Part shown: positions 47,936 through 59,964 of the stretch, piece by piece | Numbering within the stretch: the first letter of the stretch is position 1 | How the letters are laid out: the number at the start of each line of letters is the position of its first letter | Origin: Macrobrachium rosenbergii | Taxonomy: Eukaryota; Arthropoda; Malacostraca; Decapoda; Palaemonidae | Assembly: GCF_040412425.1 (NCBI RefSeq) | Contig: NC_089749.1 | Span: forward strand, 11,646,162-11,710,161 | DNA length: 64,000 bases | Direction of reading: 5' to 3' | Notes under the pieces: generated by a model | Database searches by the model: none | What the model saw: the letters and a program-made list of their open reading frames with translations, nothing else | Told to the model about the DNA's origin: nothing | Position numbers and translations under genes: made by a program

Positions 47936-48437
47936 AGGCTAGGCTACTCCATCTTGAGGCACACTCTGCCAGTACCCGAAATCACTGCCATTTCCAGGGT
48001 AGCAATGCCCAGGTTGTACCACAGCCATCACTGTGGTAGCAGTCCTGAGTAAGAAGACTGAGATAACATATGTGGTAGCCGTTGACCTCGGGAGAGAGGT
48101 TCATCCGCCATTTAGGGAGCATATCCTTCCCCAAGGGGTTCACAACCCCCCACTAGTCGCACCTTTGTCTCAGAACAAGACTGGCTGTCCCACGTCCGGC
48201 TCCATTAATGATCAACTGATGACTAGGCCCGAATTTGCCCGACTTAGTGATGAGGTGACCTAGTTTCTCGTCAGGGGCAGCGATGACCTCGTCTTTAAAA
48301 CTGGTAAGAACTTCTCTCGTCAAATGACATTGCTCCAGTTTCGCGAAGCCTGGAAAAACAGAGAAGAAAACTTAATTTGTGCCGCGAGAATTGAAAATTC
48401 TAGAAATCCTTTTATTCCAAATGGCAAGGTTCAATAA
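47936..48437 (+). pseudogene. Unclassified coding-like relic
   Basis: From 48033 to 48437 one frame stays open for 134 codons except for a single TAG at 48261-48263. The part after the stop (about 57 codons) includes GKNFSRQMTLLQFREAWKNR and ends in TAA at 48435, overlapping an AATAAA. Composition is complex and GC-richer than flanks. No in-frame ATG begins it, so it would be an exon or broken retroelement piece. I do not recognise the family. It sits just after (TTA)n and before family C repeats. Confidence 0.3.
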
Positions 48438-48668
48438 AGCCGTTGTGAATAACTACGATTTTGATATATATTTTTTTATTTTTATTGTAGTTTACAAAAG
48501 CCATGCCAAATTGGTGTGATGAAAAGAATATACAAATCTAGGGAGACTTGAATGTGTGAATGTTGTAGTGAATTTATTTATTAATTTCTTGCTAAATCTC
48601 ATTTAGAAACTCTGGGATTGCATAGTGTCATAAATTTGCTGTAGTGCATCAGACATGTCTGAAATATG

Positions 48669-48670
<2 letters not shown>

Positions 48671-48714
<44 letters not shown>
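48671..48714. repeat. (ATT)n microsatellite
   Basis: About 14 ATT units, leading directly into the first family C unit. Confidence 0.96.
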
Positions 48715-48717
<3 letters not shown>

Positions 48718-48812
48718 AAGATGAAACCTTTTCATATGGAACAAGCCCATAGGGGCCATTGGCTTAAAAATCAAACTTCCAAGCAATATGGGCATGATGA
48801 TGATGATTTTTA

Positions 48813-48872
<60 letters not shown>

Positions 48873-48960
48873 CAGAGGATGTATCCTATCCATATGGAAC
48901 AAGCCCACGGGGGCCAAATACTTGAGACTCAAGCTTCCAAAGAATATGGTGCTTATTAGA
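48714..48960 (+). mobile_element. Family C repeat, two copies, each headed by (ATT)n
   Basis: Two related segments (about 48714-48790 and 48870-48955) share CAGAAGATGAAACC-type starts, CATATGGAACAAGCCCA, GGGGCCA and CAAACTTCCAA(G)GAATATGG. Each is preceded by a long (ATT)n run, so the microsatellite appears to be part of the element. I recall this as another common decapod repeat. Confidence 0.82.
48816..48870. repeat. (ATT)n microsatellite inside family C pair
   Basis: About 18 ATT units; preceded by a short (GAT)n. Confidence 0.96.
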
Positions 48961-49137
48961 AAGAAGTAACAAAAGATGAGGTAAGATTACCCCGTTTCCA
49001 GTTTTATTTTCCATGCGGCTTTGACTCTTAAATTATGATTTTTTTTCTTGGAAGCATCTCTTAAAAGCATCATTGCCTGCAAAGTGCATGACCTATATTA
49101 CTGTGTTTTTCCATTGCAAAACATTCCAGTGTGTTGC

Positions 49138-49710
49138 CGGTGCAACTTTAACGGCAAATACGTAGACCGTTGCGACTTTAACGGCAAAGACGTAGACCGT
49201 TGCAACTTTAACGGCAAAGACGTGCACCATTGCAACTGTAACGGCAAAGACGTAAACCGTTGCAACTTTCATGGCAAAGACGTAGACCGTTGCAACTTTA
49301 ACGGCAGAGACGTAGGCCGTCGCAACTTTAACGGCAAAGACGTAGACCGTTGCAACTTCAACGGCAAATACGTAGACCGTTGCAACTTTAATGGCAAAGA
49401 CGTAGACCTTTGCAACTTTAATGGCAAAGACGTAGACCTTTGCAACTTCAACGCGCCAAAGACGTAGACCGTTGCAACTTCAACGCGCCAAAGACGTAGA
49501 CCGTTGCAACTTCAACGCGCCAAAGACGTAGACCGTTGCAACTTCAACGCGCCAAAGACGTAGACCGTTGCAACTTTAACACCAAAGACGTAGACCGTTG
49601 CAACTTTAATGGCAAAGACGTAGACCGTTGCATCTAAACGCCAAAGACGTAGACCTTTGCAACTTTAATGGCAAAGACGTAGACCGTTGCAACTTTAACG
49701 GCGAAGACGT
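49138..49710. repeat. 30-bp minisatellite, in-frame on both strands
   Basis: About 18-19 units of TTGCAACTTTAACGGCAAAG plus ACGTAGACCG. The first ten or so units are exactly 30 bp and give an uninterrupted frame repeating C-N-F-N-G-K-D-V-D-R. At 49446-49575 four 32-bp units (extra GC: CAACGCGCCAAAG) break the frame, then near-30-bp units resume. The open frame from 49048 to 49467 has no ATG before the repeats, so translation would need an upstream exon. Confidence 0.93.
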
Positions 49711-49784
49711 GACAGACAGACAAACTGGAAGACCAAGAGGTGCTATTATTAGAGTTATATATATATTTGTGATTGTCGGCCAAA

Positions 49785-49950
49785 TCCTTTGTTATATTTT
49801 CCCTCGCCCTAAATGAAAGCGCCATGATATTTCGAGCTTTGTGCGCCCGGGAAGCAATTAGCGAGGGATTAAGCCGCGGGAAACCTTTGTTGCCAATAAG
49901 CTTCCCTCTAATTAAGCAACCAAAGGAGCTGATCATCTGGGAACGTTTTT
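49785..49950. promoter_or_regulatory. Possible conserved regulatory island
   Basis: Non-repetitive, GC-richer than flanks. Contains homeodomain-type cores CAATTAG (about 49855), GGATTA (about 49866) and CTAATTAAG (about 49908), and a CCTTTGTTG Sox/TCF-like word. Conservation cannot be judged from one sequence. Confidence 0.25.
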
Positions 49951-49958
49951 ACAGTGCT

Positions 49959-49961
<3 letters not shown>

Positions 49962-49991
<30 letters not shown>

Positions 49992-50062
49992 GGGTTTCTT
50001 ACGGTACGGGTTACTCCAGAGGCAAGAGCCCGTTCTGGAAGATGGTACTCTTTCACATACTG

Positions 50063-50121
<59 letters not shown>
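49962..50121. repeat. Two (TC)n runs in a duplicated segment
   Basis: (TC)n at 49963-49991 and 50065-50121. After each run the sequence CTTGCGGGTTACTC / CTTACGGTACGGGTTACTCC and AGCAAGAGCCCGTTCTGGAA recurs, so a unit of roughly 110-130 bp including the microsatellite is duplicated. Confidence 0.92.
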
Positions 50122-50123
<2 letters not shown>

Positions 50124-50189
50124 TGCTTTTCTTGCGGGTTACTCTGAAAGCAAGAGCCCGTTCTGGAATATGGCACCTTTTTCACAAAC

Positions 50190-51800
<1,611 letters not shown>

Positions 51801-52376
51801 GTGTGTATGGGCAATTCGTCCTTTGATTTTTATCGAAGTGTAGAAAGCAGATATATTTCTTCATTTTTGCATCACGAGTGCCCAGAACATACCGACCTAG
51901 ATTGGGCATTAAAGAGATGTTCTTTCTTCATATGTAGGTTAAACCTGTTAGTAGGAAGCTGTGCTTCCCTGCTCATTACGGCGGGAGAGTAGAACCATTA
52001 TTAAGGAGGCTATGCCAGACAGAGAAAGCATTGATAAAAAAAAAAACTTTCAAAAGTTTTCCACCAAAAAAAAAATACGCTTTCTTTTTACTGTTTCTCT
52101 CGCTTAGCTTTTTATCCCTCTTTTTTTTTTGTTTTCTTTCGAAATGGGGAAAAAAAACACGATATGATTTTCTAGAACCTGAATGGGAAATGTTGTTTTT
52201 TATTGCTTAAAACGAGGTTTCAATTAGTGGAGTTTTATCCGCGTTCACAGCATTGTTTTGGTGTTTCTTTATTGAAACGAATACTGCTGAATGGTCTGGG
52301 GGATGTTATTCCTTGTTAGAATCGGTAATGGAAAAAAAAAAAATGCTGGCTCGATGTTTGATCTTCTTTTTTTTTT
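51801..52376. other. Unique DNA, nothing recognised
   Basis: Several poly-A and poly-T runs. No feature is seen. Confidence 0.4.
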
Positions 52377-52925
52377 CATCACATTTTTTTATTTTTTTAT
52401 TCGTTACACATGATCGTATTTGATTTGGTTTAAATTTTTTTTAGTACATTTTTACATAATTGTGTTGATTTGATGTATATTTTTATTTTTTAGTTTTTAA
52501 TTTGGTTGTTTATTTCATTTTCGCATGATCGAGTTTGATTTGGTTTTATTTTTATTTTTATATTTTTATTTGTTTTTACTTTATTTGTACAAAGTCGTCT
52601 TTGATTTGGTTTTATATTTATATTTGTTTTTTTTTTATTTAGTTTTTTACTTTATTTTTACATGACCGTGCTTGAATTGGTTTTTATTCTTATTTTTACT
52701 TTTTCCATTTCTTTTTTATTTCACTTTTACATGATCATGCTGACTTGGTTTTAATGTTATTTTTATTTTTAATTTTTTTTTGCTCCATTTTTACATGATC
52801 GATTTAATTCAAATTTTATTATTTAAATTGTTTTATTTTTACAAGATCGTGGTTGATTTGGTTTTATTTTAATTTTTATGTTTTTATTTGGTCTATTACT
52901 TGATTTTTACATTAACTTGGTTGTG
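52377..52925. repeat. Diverged T-rich minisatellite of about 80 bp
   Basis: Unit contains TTTTTACATGATCGTG and TTTGATTTGGTTTTATTTTT; about seven units. Strongly T-rich on the plus strand throughout. Confidence 0.85.
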
Positions 52926-53760
52926 AGATTTCAAATTTAAACCCCTTTGGCATGTTAATCCTCACTAAGATTCAGAATTAAAAGAAAATTTTAATATAAA
53001 TTATTTTAGAATCATTACCGCTGCCTTTGAGATAAAGTCTTAGATTTATTAATGCTGCCTTCCCCCAACCCCCGCTCCCCCAAATAAAGGAAATGGATTT
53101 AATGTCTGCGAAGGAAGGCGTAATTAAATCTTGCCGGATATTTTTCCTTTATTCCCACAAAGCTGAAGGAGGAACGGACCCTGGAATAAAAGGGGGAAAA
53201 AATAAATGGAATACATATTCCATTCCTGTTTAAATGGTTCAATTCAAATTCACCGTTTAATCAGATGGATTTGAACTTTCTGAAAATACAGTGCATTAAG
53301 TAAAGAGCAAATTACTGAATATGGTGTTTTGTTTATTCTTGCAATATATTGAGCATTTGTGCAGCCGCATGTCCTTGCGTGTTTGATATTAACGAAAGCC
53401 TTGATGTCTGATAAGCTGCCAGCAGTTTAAATATGAGAGATACCGAATAAAAATAATCTCTTTGACAACTTTACTGTCAAAATGATTGACAGTTAATAAA
53501 CACACGATGAAACCATGCGATACAGGAAACTCATTCAAGCCGACACTAAATTAAGGTTGCAGGTTACACGAGAAGAGGAAACATTATTACATTCCGGATC
53601 CTTTGTAAGGTTAACCACTGAAAGGGATGAAACAAAAAATAATCAAGCAATTACTCTTCGATTCCATTGTAAAACAATCGCGCATAACTTTGTGTAATAG
53701 AGTGGTTTGCAATTAATATTGCAATATATCCGATGAATTTCCAATTATCATCTCATCTTA
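52926..53760. other. Unique DNA, one weak open frame
   Basis: A 60-codon frame with an ATG at 53515 (+) has protein-like composition (charged, few low-complexity residues) but no family I know. Confidence 0.35.
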
Positions 53761-53761
53761 C

Positions 53762-53762
<1 letters not shown>

Positions 53763-53818
<56 letters not shown>
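53763..53818. repeat. (CT)n microsatellite
   Basis: About 27 CT units. Confidence 0.97.
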
Positions 53819-53821
<3 letters not shown>

Positions 53822-53829
53822 CGGCCCAC

Positions 53830-53997
53830 CACAACCACCTCCACCACAGCAATTAAAACAAGAGGAGCCGAATATCGCAAATCGATATCTATTGATTTAG
53901 GCCGAAGCTCCGCTAATAGCAATGGTATCTAATGGTTCGATAATTTGACATTAAGCCGATAGAGAGATTAATCTAATTAGTACAATTAGTAGAAAGC

Positions 53998-54036
<39 letters not shown>

Positions 54037-54370
54037 GGCTAAAGAGATTAACGCGGCGGAGAATTCCACCGCCGCGATCTCACCTGCAGAGATCGTCGTA
54101 GATTAACTGCGCTCTCTTTTTGTTTTTTGTTTTTTTGTCTTGTTTTTTTGGTGTTCTTGCAACGTTGTTGGCAAGGCGCCCGGCTCGCGCGAGCTCTCTC
54201 GAGGGAAAGGATTATTATAATAATAGTCTCATGAATGCAAACAAGCTGTCACTCGACCGAGGCCACCGCGCGCGCATCCGTTGAGGGTGGTCGTGGCTTT
54301 GGCTAGACCGACCTCGGCTAGACCCACTTCGTATAATGCGACTCCCATCGTACGGCGTCGTCATATTTCA
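53830..54370. promoter_or_regulatory. GC-rich island, possible conserved regulatory DNA
   Basis: Non-repetitive apart from (CT)n at 54001-54033. It has a perfect 8-bp inverted repeat CGCGGCGG / CCGCCGCG (about 54051-54076) and homeodomain-type words in ATTAATCTAATTAGTACAAT (about 53966). GC-rich phrases CGCGCGCGCATC and GACCTCGGC follow. It stands out from the AT-rich flanks. Function is inference. Confidence 0.3.
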
Positions 54371-54388
54371 TAATGAAATGAATTGCCC

Positions 54389-54391
<3 letters not shown>

Positions 54392-54439
<48 letters not shown>
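54392..54439. repeat. (GA)n microsatellite
   Basis: About 23 GA units. Confidence 0.97.
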
Positions 54440-54440
<1 letters not shown>

Positions 54441-54555
54441 AGACAAAAGGAAATTGCAGCGTCTTCAGCACACCGAAAGGAGATCGAAAGTCATGTTGAT
54501 GGCTACTTATCCTGAACAAAGTGCTGCTGAAGATGTCACTTTTCTTTCTCTCCTT

Positions 54556-54602
54556 CCTCCTCCTCCACCTCCTCCTCCTCCTCCTCCTCCTCCTCCTCCT
54601 CC
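54556..54602. repeat. (TCC)n microsatellite
   Basis: About 15 CCT/TCC units; gives a poly-Pro frame. Confidence 0.95.
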
Positions 54603-55058
54603 CGGGCCACGTCTTGCGAATTAGGTTATCATTTTAGATCCGAACGAGTAAATCACAAGGGCTTAATTGAACTGGCATCTCTTAAAAACCTTCATTTCGT
54701 CTTGACAGATCAGTGCGCAGGCGCGCTCGTTGGAAGCCGCCTGAAGGTTTCTTGTCTAGCTGTGAAACGATAGAGTCGAAGACAATGGGAGGGGGGAAAT
54801 TGGGGTGGGGGTAGGACGGGAGAGGTGGGCTGGGAGATGAGGGAGGGGGAGAGGTTTGGAGGCCTCACTATAAGCTCACATGCAAATCAAGTTGAGATTT
54901 GGTTTTTGTAAATTTTTTTGGAAAAAAATGTAAAAAACAAAATGAGGCATTCCAAGTACGAATTCATTAGCCTTTAGTTGCCACCGTAAAAGTACATTTG
55001 TATATCTCTAATTTTTACTTTTACACTACCTTATTTGCCCCTCTTTCACAGATGACTG

Positions 55059-55101
<43 letters not shown>

Positions 55102-55337
55102 CACGTACACATTTGTTTGTGGATGAGTCTCGTTTGCGTATTTCTGCGTATTTCCTTTAGTTTGTAAATTTACAAACATTTAATCAAATCCACCAGCCAC
55201 CCTTGCTTATTAGAGTAAGGTAGAATAAACCCTAATTATAACGGTATTAACCATTTTTTCAATACCTTTCCATATTTCTTTCAATCATCCATTCCTAATA
55301 AATATTGTCGCACGACAAGAAAGAGATATTCAAACGC

Positions 55338-55338
<1 letters not shown>
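54603..55338. other. Unique DNA with G-rich patch and (TC)n
   Basis: GGGGTGGGGGTAGG-type patch at 54785-54860; (TC)n at 55061-55097. No gene. Confidence 0.45.

Positions 55339-55388
<50 letters not shown>
55339..55388. repeat. (GA)n microsatellite
   Basis: About 24 GA units. Confidence 0.97.
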
Positions 55389-55922
55389 GCAGCACAACAT
55401 TGGCAAGAGCACTGGCCCCTGAGAAAGGATCCCTTTGATGCACTTACCATCGTAAGTTGCCCATAAATCGTCAGCTATTAGGCTGGAGCTGACAAACTAA
55501 CCTGCCAGATGACACGGGCATTGGCCCTTTTGATATATGGGCAGTATAACGAAATTTGCTGCCCAGAAATAACTTGGGTGGATGATGTGAGTTTCTATTT
55601 TTTTTTTCTTTATTTTTTATATTTATTACATAGTTTCTATTTTTTTTATTTTTTATTTTTCTTTTTTTTTTTTGTTTTTATTACACCTATCGAAGACTTT
55701 CAATAACTGATATCATCGGCAGGAAATGAATAGATTGTAATATCCTTTACTCTGAAGACTATGCGACAAAAATATCAACGGGTAGAATTAATAATAGTAA
55801 TAATAATTTCCTTCGCTTTAGCTCAGGGCCGTATGTATAGATATACCAAGGCAGATTTAATACTAAATATAGATACACTAGATGAAATGTTATAATAATT
55901 AAAGATTATACCCTAACATTGC
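55389..55922. other. Unique DNA, T-rich stretch
   Basis: T-rich at 55590-55685. No coding signal. Confidence 0.4.
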
Positions 55923-55924
55923 TG

Positions 55925-55969
<45 letters not shown>
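55923..55969. repeat. (AAT)n microsatellite
   Basis: About 15 units. Confidence 0.96.
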
Positions 55970-55972
55970 GTG

Positions 55973-56072
55973 GAGAAATCACAACGGTGTAAATATATAT
56001 TAAGATTATTAATTTATATGATATATAAATTTATATGTATGTATATACACTTATACCGTTGTGGATTTCTTC
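55973..56072. mobile_element. 100-bp foldback element
   Basis: GAGAAATCACAACGGTGTAA at the left pairs with TTATACCGTTGTGGATTTCT at the right. The loop is TA-rich with an ATATAAATTTATAT palindrome. (AAT)n abuts its left end. Confidence 0.8.
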
Positions 56073-56108
56073 AGCACTTTAGCGACTCAAGCTGTAATGA
56101 GATTTTCA

Positions 56109-56109
<1 letters not shown>

Positions 56110-56165
<56 letters not shown>
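56110..56165. repeat. (AAT)n microsatellite
   Basis: About 18 units, directly abutting the foldback element at 56163. Confidence 0.96.
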
Positions 56166-56435
56166 GTTCAACTCCATCTGTATATATCGCGTTTGTCGCG
56201 GAAATAGTACGTAATACTAAGCATGGCTGCAAGAATAATACAGTTTTTTTTTATAGAGTTAACAAAAAGTTTTTTTTTATCAATTTGGGATAGCGGCTGT
56301 GTTTCACTCTCCTCCAAATTGATAGAAAAAAAACTTTTTTTGTTAACACTATCAAAAACTATTATTCTGGCAGCCATCCTTATTCCTATGTACTATTTCC
56401 GCGACGAACGAGACATTAACAGAGTTGAAATGTAA
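56163..56435. mobile_element. 270-bp foldback (MITE-like) element
   Basis: Terminal TTCAACTC pairs with GAGTTGAA. Then GTTTGTCGCGGAAATAGTAC pairs with GTACTATTTCCGCGACGAAC, and ATGGCTGC with GCAGCCAT. TTAACAAAAAGTTTTTTTTT and TCAATTTGG also pair near the centre around CGGCTGTGTTTCACTC. Arms are about 110 bp. No transposase; superfamily not assigned. Opposing open frames here mirror the inverted repeat. Confidence 0.88.
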
Positions 56436-56583
56436 TTATAATTATTAATAAGGTTTTCCTTCAAGATTGCATTTGCATGCGTGGCAAGCAAGATTCACTA
56501 GTGCAGAGACCTCTATATTATCATAGCGAGACACTTGAGGAAAATATCTACATAAATTAATAATAGATATAAGGTCATTTACC

Positions 56584-56893
56584 CCGCAGGGGGGTTAGCG
56601 CCGTCAGTGCACCTCATGCGGTGCACTGTAGGTATTAGTTAAAGTTCTTTGGAGCGTGTCTTCGGCCCCTAGATGCAACCCCTTTTGTTCCATTTACTGT
56701 ACCTCCTTTCATATTCTCTTTCTTCCATCCTACTTTCCACCCTCTCCTAACAACCGATTCATAGTGTAACTGCTTTGAGGTTTTCCTCCTGTTACGCATT
56801 TCAAACTTTTACTGTCAATTTCCGTTTCAGCGCAGAATGACCTCGTTGGTCCCAGTGCTTGGTCTTTGGCCTAAATTCTATATTCATTTCTAT
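56584..56893 (+). mobile_element. Family B repeat, copy B5 (reference copy)
   Basis: Full length. The 5-prime hairpin is CAGTGCACC TCATGC GGTGCACTG (about 56604-56627). A second inverted pair (TTCTTTGGAGC / AGATGCAACC) is degraded here. The body has TTTACTGTACCTCCTTTCAT, and the 3-prime end CGTTTCAGCGCAGAATGACC then GGTCTTTGGCCTAAATTC. No open frame. It is SINE-sized, but a clear pol III B box is not visible. Confidence 0.93.
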
Positions 56894-57418
56894 GAGGTCA
56901 TTTGGAAAACTGAAGACTCACGGCGCGGTTTTCCTGCACCATACGTCACCTCCCAGCAAGGTGAAATAGGTCAGATAGAGATTGTAATGGAACGTTTCAA
57001 ATTCCGCCGCAAATAAAGATCGAAAGCTATTTTCCCAGAAGGAAAGTCATTATATGGCAGTACATTAACATATTGCCTACCAGTGTGCCATAAAAATAGG
57101 TATTTATGTTAAACCTGTATGCATTAGGTGATTGCTGTTCGAGTTTTTTCTTGATAGTACGTTAATTACACGTATTAGTGTTATTAGCATTACTATTGTT
57201 ATAGTGCTTTTGTTACAAAAGGGCAAAGCAAAAATGTCAAATGCCGTGTCGGCAATTATCATAGCAGAACGCCATTTCAATCTCGCCTGCGTGACGTAAT
57301 GACGAATGTTTCGTAATAGGTCGTATCGGATTAAATTCCAAAAAACAAGCAATCAATTAGTGGGAAAGGTAATAAGAGAATGGGAGATTAGGGCTCTCCT
57401 GTGATATATGATTCGAGT
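56894..57418. other. Unique DNA, nothing recognised
   Basis: No supported feature is seen. Confidence 0.4.
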
Positions 57419-57421
57419 CGA

Positions 57422-57440
57422 TTATATATACATTTATATA

Positions 57441-57520
<80 letters not shown>

Positions 57521-57555
57521 TATATATATGTATGTGTGTGTATACAGTATATATG

Positions 57556-57641
<86 letters not shown>

Positions 57642-57652
57642 CATACATACAG
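57422..57652. repeat. Compound (TA)n array
   Basis: TA at 57446-57512 and 57560-57634 around a TTATATATGTATGTGTGTGT centre. Confidence 0.96.
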
Positions 57653-57935
57653 ACTGTTCAAGTTGACTGACGAGTTACAACTGAATTGGTTTTTAGATTT
57701 AATCTGGACGAGATGGACTGAATGGAAAAATCAACCCCATTTCCGGCAGACTTTTATCTTTATCGATTTTAAAAGTAATGCAATTACTTGATTTTGGTTG
57801 GTCGGGTGATTCAAGTTGGATAATAACGATGAAAATTATTTATTAATAAAACCATATGGAAATCATAAGAAGGGTCTTTGAAAAATGAGTGAAGTTCATT
57901 TATCTACGCTTTAAAATTCATCTCCATGAATAATA
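57653..57935. other. Unique DNA, nothing recognised
   Basis: Short spacer with no feature. Confidence 0.4.
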
Positions 57936-57936
57936 T

Positions 57937-58204
57937 TTACTCCACTCTGTATGGGGGAACATTCCACTTTGTATAATAGAATATTTACTCCACTGTGTAT
58001 AGTAGAATATTTACTCCACTTTGTATAGTGGATTATTCACTCCACTTTATATAATGGAATGTTTACTCCACTTTGTATAGTTGAATATTTACTCCTCTTT
58101 GTATAGTGGGATATTTACTCCACTCTGTATAGTGTAATATGTACTCCACATTGTATAGTGAAATATTTACTCCACGTTATATGATGGAATATTTATTTCA
58201 CATA
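57937..58204. repeat. 26-bp minisatellite, about 10 units
   Basis: Unit approximates AATATTTACTCCACTTTGTA plus TAGTGG. Units differ by point changes. Confidence 0.93.
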
Positions 58205-58298
58205 GAATTCCATTACGCAATCTGAGACGGACGTATTTAAAATTTAAAAACAAGATCGTAAAACTTTTAAAGATCAAAGCAGAAATGTCTTGAGGTAA

Positions 58299-58299
<1 letters not shown>

Positions 58300-58352
<53 letters not shown>
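58300..58352. repeat. (TA)n microsatellite
   Basis: About 25 TA units. Confidence 0.96.
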
Positions 58353-58410
58353 ATATATTATGAGCCCGGCACTTTTGGAGAACAAAAACGACAGAAAATA
58401 TTAAACTGGA

Positions 58411-58803
58411 ATAAATGCGCTGAAGTTTCTACGGCGCACCGAGTTTTCTAAAGGGCCGCTACAGCGTATAATCAAGGCCACCGAAAACAGATCTATCTTT
58501 CGGGGTCTCTGTATATCGCTGTATTAGCCATGCGGCCCATTGCTTTAACCACGGCCCGGTGGTGGCTCGTCCCATATCGTCACCAGACGCAATGATTATG
58601 GCTAACTTTAATCTTTAAATAAAATAAACTCATTGAGGCTAGGAGGGCTGCAATTTGGTATGTTTGATGATTGAAAGTGATGATCAACATACCAATTTGC
58701 AGCCCTCTAGCCTCAGTAGTCTTTAAGATCCGAGGGCGGACAGGAAATAGTGGGGACGGACAGACAAAGCCGACGCAATAGTTTTCTTTTACAGAAAACT
58801 AAA
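58411..58803 (-). mobile_element. Family A repeat, copy A13 (diverged)
   Basis: Minus-strand copy with more changes than most: terminal hairpin reads GAAGTTTCTACGGCGC, the long inverted repeat has single-base indels (about 58628-58720), and the palindrome arm has lost a base (CTTTCGGGG). Confidence 0.92.
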
Positions 58804-59092
58804 ATCTATAACAATATCCCAGAGAAACCGCGGCTGATCTCGAAAACTTCCTCAAAAAACAGATGGGGGAAGTAGAAGACCCTTGCGAGGAGAAAGGAAC
58901 AAAAAAAAAAAAAAAGAAAAAGAAAAAGAAAATAAAAGGTTGTGAAGATTTGTTGCAAAGTTCTCGGGTTCTAAACTTTACGCCGGGTACATTTTCGAAA
59001 GAGATCACAAAGACCCCCGTTACAATTCATCTCACGATGCAATAAAAATTGTTTGGTCGTTTCCAAAACCAGGCGCACGATTCTTTCAGTGG

Positions 59093-59149
59093 TATATATA
59101 TATATGTGTGTGTGTGTGTATAATATATATTAATATAGATATATATTGT

Positions 59150-59233
<84 letters not shown>

Positions 59234-59235
59234 TA
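59093..59235. repeat. (TA)n-(TG)n compound microsatellite
   Basis: Interrupted TA/TG followed by about 35 TA units that run directly into family A copy A14. Confidence 0.95.
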
Positions 59236-59420
59236 TTATTTATTTAGGTCAAAACTTAGCCACAATCGTGAGTCTGGCAACGATCTAGGTATCAACAACA
59301 CAGGCCACCACCGGACCGTGACTGAGTTTCATGGGCCGCGGCTGAAAGTTTCATACAGCATTATACGCTGTACAGAAAACTTGATTGCGCCGAAGACACT
59401 TCGGCGCATTTTTTACTTGT
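59236..59420 (+). mobile_element. Family A repeat, copy A14 (5-prime truncated, short type)
   Basis: Only the 3-prime half remains, beginning at the TTTAGGTCAAAACTTAGCC region. Like A1 it lacks the ATAGATCTAT palindrome and carries CAGCATTATACGCTGTACAG. The terminal hairpin has one change (CGAAGACACTTCGGCGC). Confidence 0.92.
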
Positions 59421-59561
59421 AATGTGTGTGCGTGTGTGTATGTGTGTTAGTGTGTGCGTATTACAAGTTATGTTACAATTTTACTTATGAAGGAATCCTT
59501 ATTTAATTAAACCCAAAGCAATATTTGGATACTGTAGAGTCCTCGCTTTTATTAAGTAGAT

Positions 59562-59964
59562 AACAAGTAAAAAATGCGCCGAAGGTTCTTCGGCGCAATC
59601 GAGTTTTCTGTACAGCCGCTACAGCTTATAATCAAGGCCACCAAAAATACATCTATCTTTCGGTGGTCTCGGTGTAATGATGTATGAGCCGCGGCCCATG
59701 AAACTTTAACCACGGCCCGTTGGTGGCTATCCTATATCGTTGCCAGAAGAACGATTATGGCTAACTTTAACCTTAAATAAAATGAAAACTACTGAGGCTA
59801 GAGGGCTGCAATCTGGTATGTCTGATGATTGAAGGGTGGATGATCAGCATACCAATTTACAGCCCTCTAGCCTCGGTAATTTTTGAGATCTTAGGGAGGA
59901 CAGAATACAGTGCTGACGGAAAGACAAAGCCGGCACAATAGCTTTCTTTTACAGAAAACTGAAA
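59562..59964 (-). mobile_element. Family A repeat, copy A15
   Basis: Complete minus-strand copy, tail to tail with A14 (141 bp apart). The 3-prime hairpin has one change (GCGCCGAAGGTTCTTCGGCGC). Confidence 0.94.

Noticed and set aside
56168..56435. Two opposing similar frames (69 and 70 codons) as a gene pair
   Set aside because: They mirror each other because they lie on the two arms of a foldback element.
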